A DNA stretch of 64,000 nucleotides from Glandiceps talaboti (taxonomy: Eukaryota > Hemichordata > Enteropneusta > Spengelidae), in NCBI RefSeq assembly GCF_964340395.1, contig NC_135549.1, forward strand, positions 7,676,842-7,740,841. The letters run 5' to 3'. How positions within the stretch are numbered: position 1 is the stretch's first letter; every line of letters starts with the position of its first letter. Shown piece by piece: positions 56,501 to 64,000 of this stretch. The notes under the pieces are model-generated. The model was not told the DNA's origin. It saw nothing but the letters and a program-made list of their open reading frames with translations, and did not search any database. Made by a program: the position numbers and the translations under genes.

Positions 56501-58308
56501 CAAGCACAGTGGCTTTATCTAGAACCTATTTTCAGTTCTGAAGATATTATGCAACAGATGCCAGAGGAGGGGCGTCTTTTCCAGACAGTAGATAGAAACT
56601 GGAAGGATGTGATGAAACACACCAGTAAAGATCCCAAGGTAATTCACAATAATAGTCAAAGTTCATTAGTTTATCCTATATATGTTTTTCAACAGTTCAT
56701 TCCAATGTCAAGCATGATCACTTTTTTATATCACTCTATGACATACTTGTATGCAATTTCATCTGATGCATCATTGTAACATGTACTTTTCTTTATGCCA
56801 TGTCAGAAGACAGTACGTTTATTTTGACTGTGACCTTTGACATTGATACTGCATCACACATTGCAGCAACCTCTAGCTAAGTGACAGACCCACTATGCTA
56901 GACAACCTCTTATCCAATCTACACTCTGCTATACCATGCTGTGGAACAGCACATTGCATCATTTTATACCACACTATTCTACTATATATTGTACAACACT
57001 ACTAAACCACAGTATGCAGTGTTATAGTACATATTGCATTGTAAATTGTTTTGTTTTTTGAAATAAGTAAATAAAATATCACTTTTTTATCCATTGTAGG
57101 TCATGACTGCCACTTCTCTGTCAGGATTGTTGGAGAAATTACTTGACAGTAACGGTTTATTGGACAGAATCATGAAAGGTCTCAATGCCTATCTGGAGAA
57201 GAAACGTTTGTTCTTTCCAAGGTAGGTTCTTAGCTAATACAGGTGATTTGCTGTCAGGAATAAATCGTAAGATTCGTTATGGGTGGCACACCTCATCATG
57301 TTATCCTTTACAACACCAAATGACAGCCTGATGTGGAGCACCCGCACTATTTCAGGAATTAGTCAAGGCAAGACAATGCCCTCAAACAGCATAAAGATTT
57401 TCATTTATTACTTCTAAGGAATGAGCCAGAAAAGAACAGATGAGAGTATTGACACTTGGACACATGATAATGCAAATTAAAGTACCTTATACATAAAACA
57501 GTAAATTTAAATAATATCATTTTTTTCCATTTCCCATAACAGATTTTTCTTCTTGTCCAATGATGAAATGTTGGAGATCTTATCAGAAACTAAAGACCCC
57601 ACGCGTGTACAACCTCATCTCAAGAAGTGCTTTGAGGGTATTGCAAAACTAGAGTTCACTTCAAATCTGGACATTACTGGTATGCTGAGTAGTGAAGGAG
57701 AGAAAGTCAAAATGAGTCAGACCATTTCTACATCCGAGGCACGTGGAGCTGTTGAAAAGTGGCTTTTACAAGTACAAGATGTCATGTTGATGAGTATACG
57801 TGATGTAATTGCTGCAGCACATGAAGCCTATGCTATTGAAGCCCGAGAAGATTGGGTGCAAGAATGGCCTGGTCAAGTGGTATTGTGTGTCTCCCAGATG
57901 TACTGGACCATAGAGGTTCATGAAGCAATTCGTATAGGGCCCCAGGGTCTAAGCGAGTATCTTGAGAAACTGAGAGCGCAGCTAGGAGACATTGTCCAAT
58001 TGGTGAGAGGCAAGCTATCTAAGCAAACCCGTAGCACACTGGGAGCATTGGTAGTTATTGACGTACATGCCAGAGATACTGTGGATGATATGGTTAAAAA
58101 GGGTAAGGTTTCAATGAATTTTGTCACTTGTAGTAAGAAATGTTCTCTCATCTGTCCATACCTTATTCATTAGATATCACCTGGCTGCATTGCTGCTATG
58201 TCACAAACAAAACACTGTTTCTCACACTCTTGACTTGAATGAAAAGAGTACATACAGAGGAGATTTTCACCATGTTAGACCCATATCATAAGGAAACATA
58301 GTTTTGAT

Positions 58309-58369
<61 letters not shown>

Positions 58370-61300
58370 TTTGTTTGTTTGTGTATGTGTGTGTGTATGT
58401 GTGTGTGTGTGTGTGTGTGTGTTACATTTTTTTCTGAAATTTAATACATATAAATTTGTTTAATACCAATTATGACCATTGTGTTTGATATTTTTTTCAT
58501 CCTGACAGCTGTGAGTTCAGAGAATGACTTCAACTGGTTGGCCCAGTTGAGATATTATTGGGAAAACAAGCAGGGTGTAGTTAGAATCACCAACGCCCAA
58601 GTCAAGTATGCCTATGAATATCTGGGTAACTCTGGAAGGTATGTACGGTCATGGAATTCTTGGAAGTATTAAACTTGTCAGGATTGTATAGCAATATACA
58701 AACTATTACCCATTTATAAAGATATAAATCCTGAAAGTTATCTGAAGTTCTTTTTTTTCCATGGAATAAATACATACAATGAAAAAATGAAAATTGTTTG
58801 AAGTGTTAATGCTGATAGATCACAAAGTTATAAAAAACATATTGTTTTATAATCAACAGGTTGGTGATCACACCTTTGACCGATCGTTGTTACCGTACAT
58901 TGGTTGGTGCTTTCCATCTCAACCTTGGTGGTGCCCCTGAAGGCCCAGCTGGAACCGGCAAGACAGAGACAACCAAAGATTTGGCCAAGGCTCTAGCAGT
59001 ACAGTGTGTTGTATTCAACTGTTCTGATGGTCTAGATTATCTAGCCATGAGTAAATTCTTCAAAGGACTTGCCTCATCTGGTGCCTGGGCCTGCTTTGAT
59101 GAATTCAATAGAATTGAATTAGAAGTATTGTCTGTGGTGGCACAGCAGGTTAGTGGTGTACTATGTAGTGTGTTTTCAATGCTCAAATCTTCATCTGCTG
59201 TACACAGAATGATTTCATTTATACAGAAAGATAGTATTTATGTGCTTGTATTGATATGCAGCACTTGTTTGAAACCTCAAATTGATGTGACTGTTTGAGG
59301 AGCCTCATGTATGCTGAATCTGACTAGGCTCATACTTAATATTGTCACCAACACAGTAATTACTTGACACCAAATGTTCTCTTAGCACATGTGTAGTATT
59401 TGTAAAGGCACTAAACAGTGAAACTAATTTATGGGGTAGTGGCTCAGATGTTATGTTTGAAACTGGAAGTGATCTTCTTTACATACCATTGAGTTGGCGA
59501 TAAAAAATATCCTTATAACTTTCTATTTCTTATATTTTTATTCAGATTCTGTGCATCCAGAGAGCTGTAATGAATCATGCCGAAGTCTTCAATTTTGAAG
59601 GCACAGAGTTGGCGTTGAATACCAACTGTTTTGTAGCCATCACCATGAATCCTGGTTATGCAGGACGTTCTGAACTCCCAGACAACCTCAAGGTATGTAT
59701 ATGGACGTGTAGTCTATCCAATAAGAAGGATTCAAATTTTACCTGATCAGTTTCATGTCATGATTGTTGACGAGTAGAAAGAAACATCTGCTGTCATTCT
59801 TTTGCACAAAATACAAACTATAACCAGAATTGTACTTTCTGTCAGTGAGTCAGTGTTTACATGCTGTTTGCTTACAAAAGTTAGATATACCATCAACTGA
59901 CTTCCATTCATTGTTTTGTCCTCTCCAGGTATTGTTCAGAACTGTCGCTATGATGGTACCAGATTATGCTATGATTGGTGAGATTTCACTCTACTCATTT
60001 GGTTTTATTGACGCCCGTAATCTGGCTGTCAAAATCGTCATGACATATCGTCTGTGTTCAGAACAACTGTCATCACAATTCCATTACGATTACGGTATGA
60101 GAGCTGTCAAAGCTGTACTGGTTGCTGCCGGAAATCTCAAACTCAAATTCCCTGATGATAATGAAGATATTCTGGTAAGTTGTCAGTATTTGTACATCCT
60201 TCAGTTGGTCAGTTCATGAGTCAGTCAGGCAATTAGGAGGTCTTTGAGATGCAAATACACCTCTACCATAAATACTGACTTGTGAGCAGACCTGATGTAG
60301 TGAATAATTCTCTATTTTTTTGTTACACAGTATGTCATTAGAGGAAGTTGAACACCAAGCTAATTATCCAACTGTATGAGTCTCTCACAGAACATTGTAT
60401 TTTGTACTTATATTGAGAATCATTTTGGGTAAAAACTGTGTACTGTCAATCAGATATTCCCAGACTTGTACCAGTAGATGTATCCATAGTTCGTAAGGTA
60501 CGCCGTGAAGGGGGCGCCCTCCCATAGTCAACCTCCCATAGTCAGTTATCTTAAAGGAGCCACTCTTATGTTCCTGCAAACGTGGTTTACCCAATAATTT
60601 TGATGATGTTGTCACCATTGTATATTTCAGTTACTGCGGTCCATCATTGATGTAAATCGACCCAAGTTCTTGTCACATGACATTCCATTGTTTGAGGGTA
60701 TTGTCTCTGATCTGTTCCCTGGTGTGGTGTTACCAGAAGCTGACTACGATGTCTTCCTGGGAGCTGCTATGGAGATCTGTAAACAACATAATATCCAACC
60801 TGTGGATATGTTTAAAGAGAAATTGATTCAGACATATGAAATGATGATAGTCAGACATGGGTAAGTACAAGACATAGTGAAGGAAGTGTAGGTTTAGTCA
60901 CGATACTATGGACAGTACAGTTAATTATTCTACCTTATAAAGAAATTTTAATCACTGAAACTATTGACAGACCCTCATCATCTTTCAGAAACCATGAAAA
61001 ATGATGTAATGACAATTTCTAGAGTGTAGAAAATGAATTGTTTGTGATAACAAATAAGAATACTAGTGATGACTAATATACTTCAACTCTAAGAAAATAC
61101 TTAATGTAAATATTGATATGAAACCCTGAAGGTGGGACCGAGTCCTTCCAATGGTACTCACCAACTATTGTGATGATTCATCATTATTATTATTATTTAG
61201 GTAAAATAGTAAAAATTAAAGAATGTTTTGTATTTTTTTCTCTCTTTGTAACCTATAGATTCATGTTGGTTGGTGAGCCATTCTCTGGCAAGACTGTAGT

Positions 61301-63506
61301 CTTACATGTATTAGCAGAGACATTGTCATTACTGAATGAAAGAGAACAAAATGAGGAAGAAAGAGTGATTTACAGAACCGTCAACCCTAAAGCAATCACC
61401 ATGGGTCAGTTATTTGGTCAGTTTGATCCAGTATCCCATGAGGTAAGTAGTCAATTATATACACAGAATATCAACCAGTGTCAGTTAGATTTGAGTAATC
61501 AACTATCCAAGGTTAGTTAGATTTAAGAATGTGAGTGTTATGTACAACACACTATTGGTGTGTTGGTAAACAAAGTGTGATAGTGTTAACTACATATGCA
61601 AATATACTATCTCCTATTGTGATATCATGTCTTTACATAGTACATATCATTAGTTTTCCCCTAAACCAATACAACACACCATTGACTCATTTCATCTTTA
61701 GTCATTTGACTGAAAATAGACTATATTGCCATATATGAGAGTACATGATGAATCCAATACCTGTATTACTTCCAAGTAACTTTTATATAACAAATGTCGT
61801 TGTTACATTTTATGTACATTGTCATCACTGTGTATGGGAATGATTGAAATGAAAGTTGTAATCATGTACTGAGCATAGACTTCTCGACTTTGATATTGTA
61901 TTACATGGAGGTCATGGCAAGTATAGAGCCAGCAACACGGACGGTGAGATTCTACAGTCCATATTATTATATGCATGTAGATTCGATATCCAAACCAATT
62001 GTTCAGCCCTCCTTATTTGGTTGCACCACGTAAGTTTTGTAAATATTGATGAGGTTTTACCCCATTTGTACCACATTGCATGGTGTTTTGGACCATTGTG
62101 GATATGACCAATATATCTTTTATCCCCTGGTTTGAGCTTATTCCCTCCCTGATATCTGAAATTGTGCAGCAGTTTCTGTTACTCCATATAAGTTTCCCTT
62201 GGAATTTGTTTGCGTGTAACATTTCAAACATCAGTATTCTTTACTGTGTGTCACAAAAAGTTTTCAATTTTTTTTTCAAATTAAAACTAATGTTATTGAT
62301 GTATTATTGATTTCAGTGGACTGATGGTGTGGTTGCCAACACATTCCGTGAATTTGCATCTTCTGAGACCCCAGACCGTAAGTGGGTAGTATTTGATGGA
62401 CCTATTGATACACTGTGGATTGAGAGTATGAACACTGTGTTAGATGATAACAAGAAACTATGTCTGATGAGTGGAGAGATCATTCAGATGTCCAACTCTA
62501 TGAGTCTCATCTTTGAAACTATGGATTTGTCACAAGCATCTGTAAGTTAGCATGTCTGTGTGTATGTGTGTACATCATGTAGTTCCATAATTAGCAGAGT
62601 CTGAAAATATGGATTTTATACAATAATTGGCAAGTTAACATGTCTATGTGTACATACACGATGTTCCATTACGAACAGTCTCTATATGCCCATACATATA
62701 TTATATACACTTTAGTGTGACAGGGAAGTTGTGTATAAAAAAATCGTAAATTTTTATTGTATTTGATAATTCTTTATCGTATTTATTTCAACTACATTAC
62801 AATCAAAGCATGAATAAAGGTTCTTACAATACATTACATAGTTGATACTATTATCATATAACAATCAAGATATTTCAATATTAGTTTATTCTGTGTCATC
62901 TTCTGTGTCCCAGTGTATCTGAGAAATGTATGTTTTTGGTTCTTTTTTTGCTAACTGATGATGTTTGTACATTTACAGCCAGCTACAGTGAGTCGTTGTG
63001 GTATGATCTACTTAGAACCAAGTCAGCTGGGTTGGATGCCATTGGTTGAGTCCTGGCTGGCAGATCTACCCGAATACCTACACAAAGAAATCCCAACGAT
63101 TAGGGCTCTCTTTGACTGGCTTGTAGAACCACTACTGGATTTCACACGCAGAAATTGCAAGGTAAGACGTTGACACTAAATTATAAACTGTATTAAATCT
63201 CAGTGCTGTTTTTTGATTCGTGACCTAGTGATAAAGAGCATGAGGTACTCTGAGATCTTGCCGAGTTTTGGTTAGACAACCTAGTCTCCATCTTCATGTA
63301 TCCACTAATCTTATTCCATAGTCTGAATGTTACCCCTAGTGATTATTAGATTAACTGAAATCAAATACTTGTTGTATATTTTTTAGGAGTATGTACCAAG
63401 CAGTACGAGCAACTTGGTGAAATCTCTCATGTTCTTAGTTCAAATGTTAATGAAAGAATACAATGCTGAGAGTATTGATCCAAAACATCTCAAGATCTGG
63501 ATCTTG
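47362..63506 (+). CDS. DNAH12: Axonemal dynein heavy chain 12 type, N-terminal part
   Basis: Twenty-six coding exons: 47362-47694, 49143-49332, 49582-49657, 49968-50210, 50473-50584, 51666-52011, 52273-52364, 52657-52835, 53260-53521, 53907-54113, 54386-54507, 54779-55031, 55384-55569, 56015-56215, 56444-56638, 57100-57221, 57543-58102, 58509-58638, 58860-59148, 59546-59692, 59929-60174, 60631-60860, 61259-61442, 62317-62541, 62979-63161, 63387-63506. They total 5433 nt, 1811 codons with no break. Tail, linker, AAA1 and AAA2 are present; AAA3 onward lies beyond the window. It is a microtubule motor of single-headed inner arms in cilia. Assignment to DNAH12 rather than DNAH3 or DNAH7 rests on N-terminal similarity ([24 protein letters not shown]). 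Start: ATG immediately after an acceptor. Confidence 0.93.
50817..51211. repeat. (TATTG)n with three tandem copies of an about 107-134 bp unit
   Basis: Units begin AAAACATTACATTGCAT at 50887, 51021 and 51128 and contain GTTCATGATAAT; the first two end in (TATTG)n runs. In DNAH12 intron 5. Confidence 0.9.
51394..51428. other. Short perfect hairpin in DNAH12 intron 5
   Basis: CCCTCCACCA-TGT-TGGTGGAGGG (51400-51422) with a further 6 outer positions of which 5 pair: a 16-position stem with one mismatch and a 3-base loop. Confidence 0.6.
51666..55031 (+). CDS. DNAH12: DNAH12 exons 6-12, tail and helical stem
   Basis: Contains [55 protein letters not shown] and [13 protein letters not shown], then a charged helical run ([14 protein letters not shown]). 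Exon 12 has a lineage-variable Lys/Glu insert ([16 protein letters not shown]). Confidence 0.9.
53137..53212. other. Pre-miRNA-like hairpin in DNAH12 intron 8
   Basis: CAGTGCAATA (53144-53153) pairs with 53194-53203, GATC inside it pairs again, and CTATAC (53166-53171) pairs with 53176-53181 around a 4-base loop. About 30 positions of imperfect stem. Confidence 0.4.
55384..58638 (+). CDS. DNAH12: DNAH12 exons 13-18, linker
   Basis: Dynein linker signatures: [86 protein letters not shown] and [12 protein letters not shown]. The linker delivers the power stroke. The 560 nt exon 17 is the longest here after IQUB exon 1 and gene A exon 7. Confidence 0.93.
58308..58420. repeat. (GT)n microsatellite
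   Basis: GT dinucleotide with GTTT and GTAT interruptions in the intron between DNAH12 exons 17 and 18. Confidence 0.97.
58860..60860 (+). CDS. DNAH12: DNAH12 exons 19-22, AAA1 motor domain
   Basis: The P-loop [10 protein letters not shown] (about residues 1298-1307) and Walker B region [16 protein letters not shown] are intact, followed by [16 protein letters not shown] and [20 protein letters not shown]. All residues needed for ATP hydrolysis look present. Confidence 0.95.
61259..63506 (+). CDS. DNAH12: DNAH12 exons 23-26, AAA2 and start of AAA3 region
   Basis: AAA2 P-loop GEPFSGKT, then [35 protein letters not shown], and [20 protein letters not shown]. Exon 26 ends HLKIWIL at GTAAGTCA; the following exon is outside the window. 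Confidence 0.93.
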
Positions 63507-63592
63507 GTAAGTCACTTATCACTTTCTATATACTCACTGGTAGATAGTTAGTCCCAGTATTGCTTTTATACAGTCATGTTAACTAAAGTAAA

Positions 63593-63613
63593 ACAGACAC
63601 AGACACACACACA

Positions 63614-63670
<57 letters not shown>

Positions 63671-63710
63671 ACACACACACACACACACCATCATCATCAT
63701 CATCATCATC
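63593..63710. repeat. (CA)n and (CAT)n microsatellite
   Basis: CA dinucleotide with CAGA interruptions, then CAT triplets, in the intron after DNAH12 exon 26. Confidence 0.97.
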
Positions 63711-64000
63711 TTGAGACATTCTCCAATTTCAAATCACCTTTTATAGTTCTACTTGGGATTTGTATTGATGACACAAAGTCTTTTATCAAAGTCAAAGATC
63801 ATTTGATATTCAGCAAGTCTTTTCTGAAAAAATCTGTATGCTATATATTATGAAGGAAATTTTGGTACAGGGAATGCTCACTGTATGACAGTATGATTAT
63901 ACATAATACCCAACTGAAATAGGTATACACTGAATTTGTTGCCAACCTTGCACCACAATCATGTCATACATGTATGTTACTACCAATTGTCTGATGTTCT

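Overview
The window is animal nuclear DNA. Genes are split into many short exons with GT/AG boundaries, introns are rich in microsatellites, there is a decayed non-LTR retrotransposon tail, and the proteins are metazoan families (axonemal dynein heavy chain, IQUB, CARD). Composition is AT-rich with frequent ACATGTA words. I take it to be a marine invertebrate, perhaps a non-vertebrate deuterostome or a lophotrochozoan; the species cannot be fixed from sequence alone. All exon models below were built by eye from reading frames and splice consensus. Each assembled CDS is in frame and, except DNAH12, which runs off the window, ends at a stop codon.

Left half (about 4.4-36 kb, all on the minus strand): three tandem paralogous genes, here called A (4383-14076, 10 exons, 831 aa), B (15789-25102, 12 exons, 805 aa) and C (27596-35929, 9 exons, 728 aa). 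Each encodes a tiny first exon (about 4-6 residues), disordered exons carrying short Asp-Ser-Gly motifs, a CARD exon that opens at a conserved Cys-Pro-Ala-Asp junction, an exon with a conserved alpha/beta-looking domain that resembles the TRADD N-terminal domain, one fibronectin type III exon, and a basic or acidic disordered tail. Every intron in all three genes is phase 1. I infer a tandemly expanded family of CARD-containing signalling adaptors, possibly innate immune or apoptotic. It is the candidate undescribed system in this window.

Right half (about 38-64 kb): two ciliary genes head to head. IQUB (37995-44710, minus, 10 coding exons, about 1071 aa) has an unusually long acidic repeat N-terminus, a ubiquitin-like domain, an IQ motif and a conserved C-terminal region. 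The DNAH12-type inner-arm dynein heavy chain (47362 to beyond 63506, plus, 26 coding exons seen, about 1811 residues) covers the tail, linker, AAA1 and AAA2. Their 5' ends face each other across about 46.1-46.3 kb, suggesting a shared promoter.

Intergenic and intronic DNA holds large microsatellites (an approximately 880 bp CATA tract is the largest), a local segmental duplication (25.2-27.3 kb), an inverted plus direct duplication inside gene C, several hairpins, and a 12-mer found only in the A-C cluster, including once in intron 1 of each gene.
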